Below are positions 23,379 to 32,517 of a DNA stretch of 64,000 nt, piece by piece. Each line of letters begins with the position of its first letter. Positions within the stretch are counted from its first letter, which is position 1. The position numbers were made by a program, and so were the translations under genes. The notes beneath the pieces are model-generated. The model was given only the letters and a program-made list of their open reading frames with translations, searched no databases and was not told where the DNA came from. Source of the stretch: Actinocatenispora comari (lineage in GTDB: Bacteria; Actinomycetota; Actinomycetes; Mycobacteriales; Micromonosporaceae); assembly GCF_017312725.1 (NCBI RefSeq), contig NZ_BOPO01000004.1, positions 83,884 through 147,883 of the forward strand. Reading direction: 5' to 3'.

Positions 23379-25301
23379 TCAGTGCATCCGGAAGTCGTAC
23401 TCCGGGGGAATGGGGCGGTCCGGGAACGCGGCGGTCCACAGCGCGTCGAGCGAGGTCTCGCCCTCGCGCAGGTCGGCGACCTCCAGCCCGTCGGAGAGGA
23501 TCGCCCGGGCCCGGTCTGGGTGCCCGGCGGCGAGCGCGGCCCGGACCGTCAGCAGCCGGATCCGACCGTGCTCGCGGACCTCGGCCGGCGCGGCGTCGAC
23601 CAGCGCCAGGCACTCGGCGGCCCGGTCCGCGGCGAGCAGCGCCTCACCGGCCTCGGCGGCGAGCTGCCGGCACCAGGTCGCCGACCGGTACGCGCGGACC
23701 AGCAGGTCGGCGGCCTCGCCGGCCCGCCCGCCGGCACCAGCGAGCACGCCGAGCCCGCGCACCGCCCAGGCCGACTCGGCCGCGGCCACCGACGCCGCGT
23801 ACTCGCGCGCCGCGGTCTCGGCGTCGCCCTCCTGATGCGCCAGCACCCCCCGGTGGTACGCGGCGAGCCAGCCGGTGTCCGCGGCCAGCCGCGCCGCCCA
23901 GTCCGGTTCGCTGCCGGCGCCCCCGACGTACGAGGCGGGCGGCGTCGCCGGGTCGGCCGCCGGCAGCGCCCCATCGGCCAGCAACGCGAGCCACGGCCGC
24001 TGTTCGGTTCCGAGCGTGTCGTCGTCGAAGGGGGTACCGGTCTCGTCGCACCAGCCCGCCCCGCGCCGGTGCCGCTCCAGTGCGCCCCAGCCGGAGCCGG
24101 CGCACACCCGTTCGGCCGGCGGCGCGTCGGCCAGCGCCACCGCCTCGGCGAGTTCGGCGTCCAGCTGCGCCGGCGGTACCGCGGCGGCCAGCTGACCGTC
24201 CACATGCGACACCGCGGTCGCCCAGTCACCGTGCGCGACCTCGCGGTCGACGGCGACCGGCCCGTACGTCTCCAGCCAGCTCCACGACGCGCCCGCCGGC
24301 ATCGGCAGGTGCTCGTACTGGGTGGCGGCGAGGCCGGCCTGGATCTCCGCGTACCCGGCGTTTCCGGGCGACAGCCAGTCGGCCCAGTGCCGGCCGCCGG
24401 TCGAGGTGCCCCAGACGAACAGCTTGCGGCCGACCAGCCGGGCGGTCGAGGTCTGCACCAGGCCCCGGCCCTGCTCGTCGAGCGCGACGATCCACGGCCG
24501 CGCCACCCCGGCGGTGTCGAAGAAGTAGTCGGCCGCGTGCTCGTTGCGCAGCGGGTACGACCGGTCGACGCCGTCCTGCACCGGTACCGGCCGGGCCCGG
24601 ATCGTCCCGTCGTAGCTGGTGCAGAACGCGCGGTCGGCCGGCGCGAGCACCCGCACGTCCTCGGGCACCGCGGTGTTGGACCACCAGTACATGAAGGTCG
24701 GATCGGGTGCAGTCGCCCGAATCCGGACATGTACCCGCAGCGCGTCGGCGCCGTCCGGCAGCCAGGCGTCGACCTGGAACACCGCGCCGCGCAGCCGCTC
24801 GTACTCCCACATCCGCAGCATCGGGACGCCGCCGGGACCGGTGAGCAGCGCGGCGTGCAGCGGCGAGCAGGTCGTCGGGCTGTGCCCGCGGGTACCGATG
24901 TTCCACTCCACCCCGCCGGCGAACCAGGCGTTGCGCAACGCGAGGTTCGCCGGCTGCCACACCGGGTTGCGGTAGAGCAGCTCACGATCGTCGCGCCGGT
25001 CGAGCAGCGACCAGAGCCGCCCGCCGAGCTCCGGCACGAACGTGGCACGCAGCACCCCGTTGTCCAGCACGACGGTGGTCAGCTCCCCCGGCCGTCGCGA
25101 CCGAGAGTAACCGTCCTGGGCGAGGTACGGCAGCAGCGTGCGCGGCGTGCCGTGCCCGGCGTTGCGCACCACCTCGGCCGGCAGCTCCTCAGTGGACAGT
25201 CGGTACGGCGTCGCGGGCGGCCCGGTCACCGGCGGCAGCGGGTTCACCGGCCCGATATCGGCCTTCGGCAGCGGGAGTGACTCGATTCGTACGCGGCTCA
25301 C
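23379..25301 (-). CDS. DUF5107 domain protein with helical repeat C-terminus
   Basis: The product is 640 residues from the GTG at 25301. The N-terminal ~330 residues match the DUF5107 pattern, a galactose-mutarotase-like beta-sandwich: FVPELGGRLWSLLDRRDDRE, LYRNPVWQPANLALRNAWF, GGVEWNIGTRGHSPTTCSPL, and FVWGTSTGGRHWADWLSPG. The rest (~residues 400-640) is Ala-rich and alpha-helical with TPR-like 34-residue periodicity (AYHRGVLAHQEGDAETAAREY). Proteins of this family accompany glycoside-processing genes in actinomycetes. No catalytic role is established. It is monocistronic, divergent from the sigma-factor gene. Confidence 0.85.
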   Translation of the reverse strand: MSRVRIESLPLPKADIGPVNPLPPVTGPPATPYRLSTEELPAEVVRNAGHGTPRTLLPYLAQDGYSRSRRPGELTTVVLDNGVLRATFVPELGGRLWSLLDRRDDRELLYRNPVWQPANLALRNAWFAGGVEWNIGTRGHSPTTCSPLHAALLTGPGGVPMLRMWEYERLRGAVFQVDAWLPDGADALRVHVRIRATAPDPTFMYWWSNTAVPEDVRVLAPADRAFCTSYDGTIRARPVPVQDGVDRSYPLRNEHAADYFFDTAGVARPWIVALDEQGRGLVQTSTARLVGRKLFVWGTSTGGRHWADWLSPGNAGYAEIQAGLAATQYEHLPMPAGASWSWLETYGPVAVDREVAHGDWATAVSHVDGQLAAAVPPAQLDAELAEAVALADAPPAERVCAGSGWGALERHRRGAGWCDETGTPFDDDTLGTEQRPWLALLADGALPAADPATPPASYVGGAGSEPDWAARLAADTGWLAAYHRGVLAHQEGDAETAAREYAASVAAAESAWAVRGLGVLAGAGGRAGEAADLLVRAYRSATWCRQLAAEAGEALLAADRAAECLALVDAAPAEVREHGRIRLLTVRAALAAGHPDRARAILSDGLEVADLREGETSLDALWTAAFPDRPIPPEYDFRMH

Positions 25302-25486
25302 CCGGATGAGCCTACGAGCCGGCGCCACGCGGCCGGCGAGCGGCGGCGACGTGCACACTGCGTACCGGTGGGATGGCGGTGATCTTGCGTGGGGGCGACT
25401 CAGCTCCACCCACCGTTCGGGGGCACCACGGCGACCGATCGGACCCGGTACCGATGCGTCGACGGGCCGCCTGGCCGTTACCTCGT

Positions 25487-25492
25487 TATACT
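25487..25492 (+). promoter_or_regulatory. Candidate -10 element for sigA
   Basis: TATACT at 25487-25492 is a strong -10 hexamer in an otherwise very G+C-rich 299-bp spacer (25302-25600) and lies 109 bp before the sigA start. No convincing TTGACA is seen 16-18 bp upstream. Nothing else is supported in this spacer. Confidence 0.4.
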
Positions 25493-25600
25493 TCACGCCG
25501 GTCCCCGCGGTGGCTCGCCGCGAAGCCAGTGGCCCTGCTGGAGAGCCCGACCGGCCGAGTCCGACCGGGCGGTGTTCTCGTCTTCTCTGGAAGGTCGTTT

Positions 25601-27241
25601 GTGTCCGAAGCCGCTTCCTCCGCCGGTTCCGACGTTCGCGCCGTCACCGACTCGCTCGTCGCGCAGGCCGATTCGTCCGGCCATCTCACCTCAGCTGACG
25701 TGGCCCGGGTGCTGGCCGCCGCCGAGGTGACCCCGGCCCAGGGTCGCAAGATCCTCAAGGCGCTCGCCCAGGCCGGCGTGACCGTGGTGGTGGACGGCTC
25801 CGCCGGCACCGCCAAGCGCCGCCGCGCCACCCCGACCCGCCCGGCCACCGCCGGCAAGGCAGCGTCCTCGACGCGGCCCGCGGTGACCCGGTCCACCCCG
25901 GCCGCCACCCAGCCGTCCCCGGCCACGGTGACCGAGCCGGTCCCCGCCGAGCCGGCCGCTGCCGCCGAGCCGGCGGACGCCGCGTCCGCGTCGGAGCCGG
26001 CGAAGAAGGCGCCCGCGAAGAAGGCGGCGAAGAAGGCCGCGCCGGCGAAGAAGCCGGCCGCGAAGGCGGCGAAGCCCGCCGCCGAGCCGACCGCCGACGA
26101 GGCCGAGCTGGCGGCGGAGGTCGACCTGACCGCCGACGAGCCGCCGGCGCCGGCGCCGGCGCCGGCGAAGAAGGCCGCCAAGAAGACGGCGAAGAAGACG
26201 GCCGCGAAGAAGACCGCGCGCGGCAAGAAGGACGGCGACGGCGAGCAGTCCGAGGACTTCGACTGGGACGACGAGGACTCCGAGGCGCTGCGGCAGGCCC
26301 GCAAGGACGCCGAGCTGACCACCTCCGCCGACTCGGTCCGGGCGTACCTGAAGCAGATCGGCCGGGTGCCGCTGCTCAACGCCGAGCAGGAGGTCGACCT
26401 CGCCAAGCGGATCGAGGCCGGGCTGTACGCGGCGGAGCTGCTCCGGCAGAAGGAGGAGTCCGGCGAAGAGGTCACCATCGAGCTGCGGCGCGAGCTGAAG
26501 CAGATCGAGCGGGACGGCGTCCGCGCCAAGGACCACCTGCTGGAGGCGAACCTGCGGCTGGTCGTCTCGATCGCCAAGCGCTACACCGGCCGCGGGATGG
26601 CCTTCCTCGACCTGATCCAGGACGGCAACCTCGGCCTGGTCCGCGCGGTGGAGAAGTTCGACTACACCAAGGGCTTCAAGTTCTCCACGTACGCGACGTG
26701 GTGGATCCGGCAGGCGATCACCCGGGCGATGGCCGACCAGGCCCGCACGATCCGCATCCCGGTGCACATGGTCGAGGTGATCAACAAGCTGGGTCGCCTG
26801 CAGCGCGAGCTGCTCCAGTCGATGGGCCGCGAGCCCACCCCGGAGGAGCTGGCCAAGGAAATGGACATCACCCCGGAAAAGGTGATGGAGATCCAGCAGT
26901 ACGCGCGGGAGCCGATCTCGCTGGACCAGACCATCGGCGACGAGGGCGACAGCCAGCTCGGCGACTTCATCGAGGACTCCGAGGCGGTGTCGGCGGTCGA
27001 GGCGGTGTCGTTCTCGCTGTTCCAGACCGAGCTGCAGCAGGTGCTGGGCACGCTGTCGGAGCGGGAGGCCGGCGTGGTCCGGCTGCGGTTCGGGCTCACC
27101 GACGGCCAGCCGCGCACCCTGGACGAGATCGGCCAGGCGTTCGGCGTGACCCGCGAGCGGATCCGCCAGATCGAGTCGAAGACGATGTCGAAGCTGCGCC
27201 ACCCGTCCCGGTCGCAGCTGCTGCGCGACTACCTCGAATAG
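25601..27241 (+). CDS. sigA: Principal RNA polymerase sigma factor (RpoD/HrdB group)
   Basis: The product is 546 residues, starting at a GTG with GGAAGG six bases upstream. Residues ~1-70 hold an N-terminal helical domain; ~75-215 are a Lys/Ala/Pro-rich linker (K-K-A-P-A-K-K repeats) typical of actinobacterial primary sigma factors. Region 1.2 ([16 protein letters not shown]), region 2 ([27 protein letters not shown], here residues ~313-340, and [18 protein letters not shown]), region 3 and region 4 ([19 protein letters not shown]) are complete. Region 2.4 and 4.2 sequences match housekeeping specificity. It is followed by a strong terminator and forms its own transcription unit. Confidence 0.97.
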   Translation: MSEAASSAGSDVRAVTDSLVAQADSSGHLTSADVARVLAAAEVTPAQGRKILKALAQAGVTVVVDGSAGTAKRRRATPTRPATAGKAASSTRPAVTRSTPAATQPSPATVTEPVPAEPAAAAEPADAASASEPAKKAPAKKAAKKAAPAKKPAAKAAKPAAEPTADEAELAAEVDLTADEPPAPAPAPAKKAAKKTAKKTAAKKTARGKKDGDGEQSEDFDWDDEDSEALRQARKDAELTTSADSVRAYLKQIGRVPLLNAEQEVDLAKRIEAGLYAAELLRQKEESGEEVTIELRRELKQIERDGVRAKDHLLEANLRLVVSIAKRYTGRGMAFLDLIQDGNLGLVRAVEKFDYTKGFKFSTYATWWIRQAITRAMADQARTIRIPVHMVEVINKLGRLQRELLQSMGREPTPEELAKEMDITPEKVMEIQQYAREPISLDQTIGDEGDSQLGDFIEDSEAVSAVEAVSFSLFQTELQQVLGTLSEREAGVVRLRFGLTDGQPRTLDEIGQAFGVTRERIRQIESKTMSKLRHPSRSQLLRDYLE

Positions 27242-27253
27242 GCCGCCACACCG

Positions 27254-27296
27254 ACGACGATGGCGCCCGACCGGACCGGTCGGGCGCCATCGTCGT
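27254..27296. terminator. Strong terminator after sigA
   Basis: A perfect 19-bp stem (27254-27272 with 27278-27296) and a 5-nt loop start 12 bases after the sigA stop. There is no T-tract. It is the most stable hairpin seen in the window and could also stop transcripts from the minus strand. Confidence 0.85.
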
Positions 27297-27443
27297 GCTG
27301 GCCACGATCACCGCGCACCGCCCCGCACAGCCCAGCCCCGTCGCCGCGCGGCACCCCAGCCCGGCCGCTGTCGCCGCGCGGCATCCGGCCACTGCCCGGT
27401 CCCGGGACAGGCGATCGCCGCGGGCGGTGCGGGGCGACGCCGG

Positions 27444-27830
27444 TCAGTCGGCGACCGTACGAGTGAGCATGTTCGCGCTGCGCATCCGACCGTCCGGGGT
27501 GAACCGGCCGAAGAAGCACACGTCGACGGCGAGGTCCCGACCGCGCTGCCGGGCGTGCAGCGTGTACCGGGCGGCGATCAGCTCGCCGTCGGCGACCGCG
27601 TCGTGCACCTCGACCCGGATGGTCGGCCGGTTCTTGCGCACCGGGCGGGTGTGCGCGATCAGCTTGGCCCGGTCGATCACGTTGCCGTCGGCGACCTGGA
27701 CGACGTCGGCCGTGTGGTACCGGTCGACGATCGCCGCCGGGTCGGTGTCGTCGCGCAGCAGGTCGGCGGTGAACGAGGTGAAGAAGTCGGCGACGAACCG
27801 CGCCGGGTCGGTCTCGGTGAGCGAGCGCAT
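27444..27830 (-). CDS. NTF2/SnoaL-like protein
   Basis: The product is 128 residues with the cone-shaped NTF2 fold pattern: an N-terminal helix pair (FVADFFTSFTADLLRDD), YHTADVVQVADGNVIDRAKLIAHTRPV, then beta strands (TIRVEVHDAVADGELIAARYTLHAR and VCFFGRFTPDGRMRSANML). It is divergent from a TetR-family gene with palindromic sites between them, so it is probably the TetR target. Members of this fold are enzymes or binding proteins; substrate unknown. Confidence 0.82.
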   Translation of the reverse strand: MRSLTETDPARFVADFFTSFTADLLRDDTDPAAIVDRYHTADVVQVADGNVIDRAKLIAHTRPVRKNRPTIRVEVHDAVADGELIAARYTLHARQRGRDLAVDVCFFGRFTPDGRMRSANMLTRTVAD

Positions 27831-27863
27831 GGCAGTACCGCCAGTTCTCCTGATCGGTATGAT

Positions 27864-27916
27864 CTCTTACACGCTGTAAGGTATAGCCACCGCTCAACTT
27901 TGACAAGGTGTAAGAG
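27864..27916. promoter_or_regulatory. TetR operator, nested palindromes
   Basis: CTTACA-CGC-TGTAAG (27866-27880) is a perfect palindrome, and CTCTTACAC (27864-27872) is mirrored by GTGTAAGAG (27908-27916) directly before the TetR start codon. Binding would cover both divergent promoters and the TetR translation start. Auto-repression and control of the NTF2-like gene are inferred. Confidence 0.65.
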
Positions 27917-28483
27917 ATGACCTCGCTGCCACCCCGCCGGGCCGACGCGCGCCGGAGCCGGGCCGCGATCCTCACCGCCGCCGCGCAGGTACTCGACACG
28001 GACCCGGACGCCGGCCTGGCCGCGGTGGCGCGCGCCGCCGGCGTCACCCGGCAGACGATCTACGCGCACTTCGCCTCCCGGGACAAGCTGCTCGCCGCCG
28101 TCGTCGACCACCTCACCGAGCAGGCCGTCGCCGCGATGGACGCCGTCGAGGCCGACTCCGGCCCCGCCGGCGACGCGCTGCTGCGGCTGCTCGCCGCCGG
28201 CCGGCAGAGCACCGACCGCTACCCGGCGCTGCTCCGGCAGATCGCCGCGCAGCCGGTGGGACCGGACGCCGACCAGCTGCGGCACGCGCCCGTCGCGGAC
28301 CGGATCGAGCGGGTGATCCGGCGCGGCCAGCGCACCGGCGAGTTCGACGACCGGCTGCCCGCCGACTGGCTCGCCACCGCCGTCATCGCCCTCGCGCACG
28401 CCGCCGAGCACCCGTCCGGTACCGACGAGGCGGTCCTGTCGCGCACCATCCGCAACACCCTCACCCGCGCCGAAAGGGGTTGA
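27917..28483 (+). CDS. TetR/AcrR-family regulator
   Basis: The product is 188 residues. The helix-turn-helix is AGLAAVARAAGVTRQTIYAHFASRDKLLAAVVDH (about residues 35-68), preceded by the basic RRADARRSRAAIL arm. The C-terminal helical domain is short. The ATG follows GTGTAAGAG, which doubles as an operator half-site and a poor ribosome site. The last codons (ccctcacccgcgccgaaagg at 28458-28477) are duplicated 61 bp downstream. Confidence 0.9.
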   Translation: MTSLPPRRADARRSRAAILTAAAQVLDTDPDAGLAAVARAAGVTRQTIYAHFASRDKLLAAVVDHLTEQAVAAMDAVEADSGPAGDALLRLLAAGRQSTDRYPALLRQIAAQPVGPDADQLRHAPVADRIERVIRRGQRTGEFDDRLPADWLATAVIALAHAAEHPSGTDEAVLSRTIRNTLTRAERG

Positions 28484-28538
28484 GCCTGGTCGCCGGAGCC
28501 CTCCTTCTGCGGCTTGGCCCCTCACCCGCGCCGAAAGG
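28458..28538. repeat. 20-bp direct repeat at the end of the TetR gene
   Basis: An identical 20-base sequence occurs at 28458-28477 (last codons of TetR) and at 28519-28538 in the spacer before the aldo/keto reductase, each followed by a TTGAGC. It looks like a small local duplication. Confidence 0.7.
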
Positions 28539-28576
28539 TTGAGCTGGAGCGCGGTCCAGGTCGTAGCGTCCGCCGC

Positions 28577-29578
28577 ATGGACCTACGTTTTCTCGGCCGA
28601 ACCGGGCTTGCGGTCAGCGAGCTGTGCCTGGGCACGATGATGTTCGGCGACCGCGCCGACGAACAGACCAGCCACCGCATCCTCGACGAGTTCACCGCCG
28701 CCGGCGGCACCTTCGTCGACACCGCCGACGTGTACGCCGCCGGCCGCTCCGAGGAGATCCTCGGCCGCTGGCTCGCCGGCCACGACCGCGACGACCTCGT
28801 CATCGCGACCAAGGTGTACGGCGAGAAGGCGCCCGGCGAACCGGTGCGCGGCGCCGGCCGCAAGCACATCCTGCGCGAGGTCGAGGCGAGCCTGCGCCGG
28901 CTGCGCACCGACTACCTCGACCTGTACCAGATCCACGTGTTCGACGACGCCACCCCGATCGAGGAGACGCTGTCGACGCTCGACACGCTGGTCCGGGACG
29001 GCAAGGTGCGCTTCGTCGGCGCCTCCAACTACACCGGCTGGCAGTTCCAGAAGTCGATCGACCTCGCCCGCCAGCACGGCTGGGAACCCTTCACCTGCCT
29101 GCAGCCCACCTACAACCTGCTCGCCCGCGACGCGGAGTGGGAGCTGGTACCCGTCTGCCAGCAGGAGGGCGCCGGGCTGGTGGCCTGGAGCCCGCTGGCC
29201 GGCGGCTGGCTGACCGGCAAGTACGAGCGGCCAACGGGCCGGCCGCCCGCCGGTACCCGCGCCCACGCCGACGGCAGCTGGCAGCGCCACGACACCGACG
29301 CCACCTGGCAGGTCATCGACGCGGTACGGGCGGTCGCCGCCGAGGTCGGTCGCACGCCGGCGCAGGTCGCGCTGCGCTGGCTGCTGCAGCGCCCCGGCGT
29401 CACCGCACCGATCGTCGGGGTACGCACCGTCGAGCAGTTGCGCGACAACCTCGGCACGGCCGGCTGGTCACTCGACCAGGCGCACCTCGACCGCCTCACC
29501 GAGGCGAGCGACCGCCCCCTGCCCTACCCGTACGACCTGCAGCACCTCCCGCAGTTCCGGCGCCGTCGCGCCGGCTGA
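28577..29578 (+). CDS. Aldo/keto reductase
   Basis: The product is 333 residues with the NADPH-dependent TIM-barrel pattern: [46 protein letters not shown] with catalytic Asp and Tyr, VIATKVYG with catalytic Lys, [11 protein letters not shown] with the His, [21 protein letters not shown] and [18 protein letters not shown] at the cofactor site. It belongs to the YajO/AKR-type group common in actinomycetes. The ATG lies 93 bp after TetR and could be co-transcribed with it. Substrate is not predictable. Confidence 0.93.
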   Translation: MDLRFLGRTGLAVSELCLGTMMFGDRADEQTSHRILDEFTAAGGTFVDTADVYAAGRSEEILGRWLAGHDRDDLVIATKVYGEKAPGEPVRGAGRKHILREVEASLRRLRTDYLDLYQIHVFDDATPIEETLSTLDTLVRDGKVRFVGASNYTGWQFQKSIDLARQHGWEPFTCLQPTYNLLARDAEWELVPVCQQEGAGLVAWSPLAGGWLTGKYERPTGRPPAGTRAHADGSWQRHDTDATWQVIDAVRAVAAEVGRTPAQVALRWLLQRPGVTAPIVGVRTVEQLRDNLGTAGWSLDQAHLDRLTEASDRPLPYPYDLQHLPQFRRRRAG

Positions 29579-29641
29579 GCCGCAGGCCGGCCCGGTCGGC
29601 GTGACGCCGGCTGAGCCGCAGGCCGGCCCGGTCGGCGTGAC
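29570..29641. repeat. Exact 36-bp tandem duplication
   Basis: Bases 29570-29605 are repeated exactly at 29606-29641. The first copy contains the aldo/keto reductase stop codon. The following 130 bp, up to the next gene, are degenerate Pro/Arg-rich G+C repeats with no gene seen. Confidence 0.85.
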
Positions 29642-29773
29642 GCCAGCCAGGCGCAGGCGCACCGGAACCCCTGGCGCGCCTCGGGGCAGCCGTGGCGCAC
29701 CTCGGCCGGGTCAGCGGAACCCGTGGCGCGCCTCGGCCGGCCGGGGCCCGTGGACGACCGCACCCCGGCCGGG

Positions 29774-30115
29774 TCAGCGGAACTCGTGCACAAGTTCGAT
29801 CGGGCCGACGAGGTGGTCGTTGAACTCGTCCAGCTCCTCGGCGGGGACCCACAGCTCCCGGATGGTGCGACCGCCGGCCTGCCGCACCGGGTACCGGGCC
29901 GCGAACGGCGCGTCGATCGCGAATCGCGTCACGTACCCGACGCCGGACGCCGGCACGTTCCAGTCCCGCGCGATCTTGACGGCGTACTCCTCGCTCAGCA
30001 CCGGGTAGAAGATCGGCTGCTCAGGCAGCCGCGGTGGCCAGCGCCGCCACCCCGACTCCTCGACCAGCCGCAACTCCGCCGGCCCCGTCGGCCGCCACAA
30101 CACCACCGTCTCCAC
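29774..30115 (-). CDS. Small conserved protein of the 'ADP-ribosylation/crystallin J1' group
   Basis: The product is 113 residues from a GTG. METVVLWRPTGPAELRLVEESG, WPPRLPEQPIFYPVLSEEYA, KIARDWNVPASGVGYVTRF and ELWVPAEELDEFNDHLVGPI are the conserved blocks of a widespread small bacterial protein often named ADP-ribosylation/crystallin J1. That name is historical and no catalytic site is evident. It stands alone on the minus strand. Confidence 0.8.
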   Translation of the reverse strand: METVVLWRPTGPAELRLVEESGWRRWPPRLPEQPIFYPVLSEEYAVKIARDWNVPASGVGYVTRFAIDAPFAARYPVRQAGGRTIRELWVPAEELDEFNDHLVGPIELVHEFR

Positions 30116-30249
30116 TCACCAAGCCTGTCACCCCACCCGCCACGCCTCACCCGAATTCCGTCTCCGCCGGCTCGACGAAAGGTCCTGCTTGGCCGAACGA
30201 CCGGCCGGCCGAGGTGGCCACGTGTCCGGCAGACGACCGTCCGGCCGGA

Positions 30250-30454
30250 TCAGCGGAAGACGGCGGTGCGGCCGGCGGCCAGATCGGCGAGGGCGTCGCG
30301 AGGTTGCCGGTTGAACAGGCGCGGCGCCTCGGCGCGGGAAGTACCGCAACTCCAGGGTTTCCGGATCGCTGGCGCAGACGCAGCCGCCGGCGACGTTGAG
30401 CTGCACCGGCGCGGAACCGACCCGGCCCCGCAGCCGTCGAAGGTAGTCCGGCAC
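30250..30454 (-). pseudogene. Nudix hydrolase relic, catalytic core deleted and frame shifted
   Basis: From the GTG at 30454 the frame reads VPDYLRRLRGRVGSAPVQLN then VAGGCV, a typical Nudix N-terminus, but jumps straight to ASDPETLELRYFP, which in intact Nudix proteins lies near the C-terminus. The whole GX5EX7REUXEEXGU box is missing. At about 30332 the frame then shifts, and the C-terminus (APRLFNRQPRDALADLAAGR, TAVFR, stop at 30250) continues in another frame. Both lesions mark a pseudogene. Confidence 0.6.
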
Positions 30455-30517
30455 GCGGATGATCCTCCCTCCTTCGGCCAGCGGTGGTCACTGGCGGCGA
30501 GTGCGTACGGTTCGGGG

Positions 30518-31171
30518 ATGGACTGGGTGGGCTGGCACGAGCAGTACGGGCGGCCGGAGTCGGCGCTGGCCCGGCGGTTGGTGGCGATCCAGGGCCAGCT
30601 CCGGACCGCGCTGGACGAGAGCCCGGCGGGGCCGCTGCGGGTGCTCAGCCTCTGCGCGGGGCAGGGCGACGACCTGCTCGGCGTGCTCGCCGGCCATCCG
30701 CGGCGCTCCGACGTGTGAGCCCGGCTGGTGGAGCTCGACCCGGGCAACAGCGGGGTCGCGGCCGACCGGGCCCGGTCGGCCGGCCTGGCCGGCGTCGAGG
30801 TGGTCACCGGCGACGCGGGCTGCACCGACCGGTACGCAGACCTGGCGCCGGCCCAGCTCGTGCTGCTGTGCGGGATCTTCGGCAACATCCTCGACGACGA
30901 CCTGGCCCGCACCATCGACGCCTGTCCCCAGTTGTGTGCGCGCGGCGGGACGGTGATCTGGACCCGCGCCCGGAGCGAACCCGATCGGGTACCGCTGATC
31001 TGCGACCGGTTCGAGCGGCAGGGCTTCGAGCGCCGCTGGCTGTCCGCGCCGGACGCCGGCTTCGGCGTCGGCGTCCACCGGTTCACCGGGACGCCGCAAC
31101 CGCTGGTCGCCGGTACCCGCCTGTTCAGCTTCGCCAGCTACGAGGACCTGCAACGACTCGACGGCCGCTGA
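30518..31171 (+). pseudogene. SAM-dependent methyltransferase split by an in-frame TGA
   Basis: Residues 1-66 (MDWVGWHEQYGRPESALARR to AGHPRRSDV, with the SAM loop VLSLCAGQGDD) end in TGA at 30716-30718. The same frame continues at once with ARLVELDPGNSGVAADRAR, LVLLCGIFGNILDDD, and GVGVHRFTGTPQPL to the stop at 31171. Intact homologues have Arg or a similar residue at this position (CGA to TGA is a one-base change). All other conserved blocks are intact, so it is a very recent lesion or a sequencing error. A GTG at 30728 could restart the second half. Confidence 0.8.
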
Positions 31172-31291
31172 GCGGCCGGGCGGGCGCAACTCTTCGGCTT
31201 GCCGCCGAGCCGGGCCGACGCCAGCTCGGCGGCGGCGTCGAGGCGGGCGCCGCGGGCCAGGATTGTCGGGGGGCGGTCCTAGCCTGGCGTC

Positions 31292-31663
31292 GTGGACATC
31301 GAAGGCGTGATCGCGGCGTTCTGGCAGCGGGCCGAGAGCAGAGACTGGCCGGCGTTCGGCGAGCTGCTCGCTCCCGAGGTGCGCTACGAGGCGTCGCAGA
31401 CCCGGGAACGGGTGCGCGGCCGGGAGGCGTACGTCCGGTTCAACGCCGAGTTCCCGGGCGACTGGCACCTCAGCGTGGAGCGCATCATCGGCTCCGGTCG
31501 GGAGGGCGTGAGCTGGATCGAGTTCCGGCTCGACGGCGAGCAGATGACCGGCATCAGCTTCTTCACCCTCGACGACGCCGGGCTGATCGTGGCCATCAGG
31601 GACTTCTGGCCCGACCCGTACGAGCCGCCCGCCAACCGCGCGCACCTGGTCGAGCGGTACTGA
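31292..31663 (+). CDS. NTF2/SnoaL-like protein
   Basis: The product is 123 residues from a GTG. The order helix (VIAAFWQRAESRDWPAFGELLAPEVRYE), RVRGREAYVRFNAEFPGDWH, then strands ending FFTLDDAGLIVAIRDFWPDPYE fits the SnoaL-like polyketide-cyclase fold; the D-F-W-P motif near the C-terminus is common in this group. It stands alone, with a short unassigned spacer on each side. Function unknown. Confidence 0.82.
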   Translation: MDIEGVIAAFWQRAESRDWPAFGELLAPEVRYEASQTRERVRGREAYVRFNAEFPGDWHLSVERIIGSGREGVSWIEFRLDGEQMTGISFFTLDDAGLIVAIRDFWPDPYEPPANRAHLVERY

Positions 31664-31772
31664 CCCGACCCTGCACCGGTGGGCTCCCGATGAGTTCCGG
31701 GTCGCCACACCCGACGGGCGGCACGCGACCGGCCCAGCAGGGCGGGCGCCGTCGCGTGCCTGTCTGTCGGTG

Positions 31773-32207
31773 TCAGCTGAGGTTCGTCGTCGCGGTGAGT
31801 GTCACCTGCTCGGTGAACCGCACCGCGTCCGCCGAGGAGGTCGCGGCGAACTGGCTGCGGTACGAGCTCATCATCGCGGTCACCAGGTTCTCCAGATCCG
31901 CGGCGGTGAACGGGTGGAACGTGCCCTGGCCGTTCGTGACCTCGACGCGGAAGTCCACCGTCACGGTGGCGTACTCGTCGTTCTCCGGCGGGCCGGACAG
32001 ATCCACGGTCGCGGTGTAGGTCCTGCCGTACGCGTTCTCGGTCGGGTCGATGCTGCCCACGACGGCGTTCCCCTCGGCGCTGGTGGACTTGCGTTGCTTG
32101 ACCTGCTCGACGTCCTCGGCGTTCGCGGCGGTCGTGGTGGCCATTGCGGTCAGCGGCACGGCGACCGCGCCGGCCGCCACGCCGCCGATGAGCTTTCGTC
32201 GTTGCAT
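31773..32207 (-). CDS. Secreted protein with Tat-like signal peptide
   Basis: The product is 144 residues. MQRRKLIGGVAAGAVAVPLTAMATTTAANA is a twin-arginine-type signal (RRKL, hydrophobic core, A-x-A cleavage near residue 31). The mature part has no cysteines and looks all-beta, with YTATVDLSGPPENDEYATVTVDF and an E-Q-V-T-L-T-A-T strand near the end. An AAGGGAG ribosome site precedes the ATG. I do not recognise a family. Confidence 0.72.
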   Translation of the reverse strand: MQRRKLIGGVAAGAVAVPLTAMATTTAANAEDVEQVKQRKSTSAEGNAVVGSIDPTENAYGRTYTATVDLSGPPENDEYATVTVDFRVEVTNGQGTFHPFTAADLENLVTAMMSSYRSQFAATSSADAVRFTEQVTLTATTNLS

Positions 32208-32517
32208 CCGACAACTCCCTTGCTCGAACGGGTGACGGCCAGAGAGTCACACACGCAGCCAAGCAAGCCGAGATTTACCGACTTGTCAGCTTTTCTCGAT
32301 CGGCCCGCCCACCTCGGCTTCGAGCCCGACCCCAGCCGTCCGCCGCGAGCCACAGCGGCCAGCCGACGCGTCGTACAACCTCGGCCACGTTCCCAGCCCA
32401 AGGTCTCACCCGGCATTCCGCCCACTGCCACCAGTCTCACGCCGTGATCAAGATCGCTTCTGGCTGGCTCATTGCCCTGGTCCTCTGCTGTACTGCCTCT
32501 CGTCGGCGCGCTCGGTG
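32208..32517. other. Spacer without supportable gene
   Basis: This 310-bp stretch is less G+C-rich than its surroundings and holds the upstream region of the Tat-exported protein on the minus strand. Only short composition-type frames are present; I see no conserved motif, RNA gene or strong hairpin. Confidence 0.5.

Noticed and set aside
27917-28483. Riboswitch or attenuator between the NTF2-like and TetR genes
   Set aside because: The structure is explained by short symmetric operator arms; no conserved RNA motif is seen.
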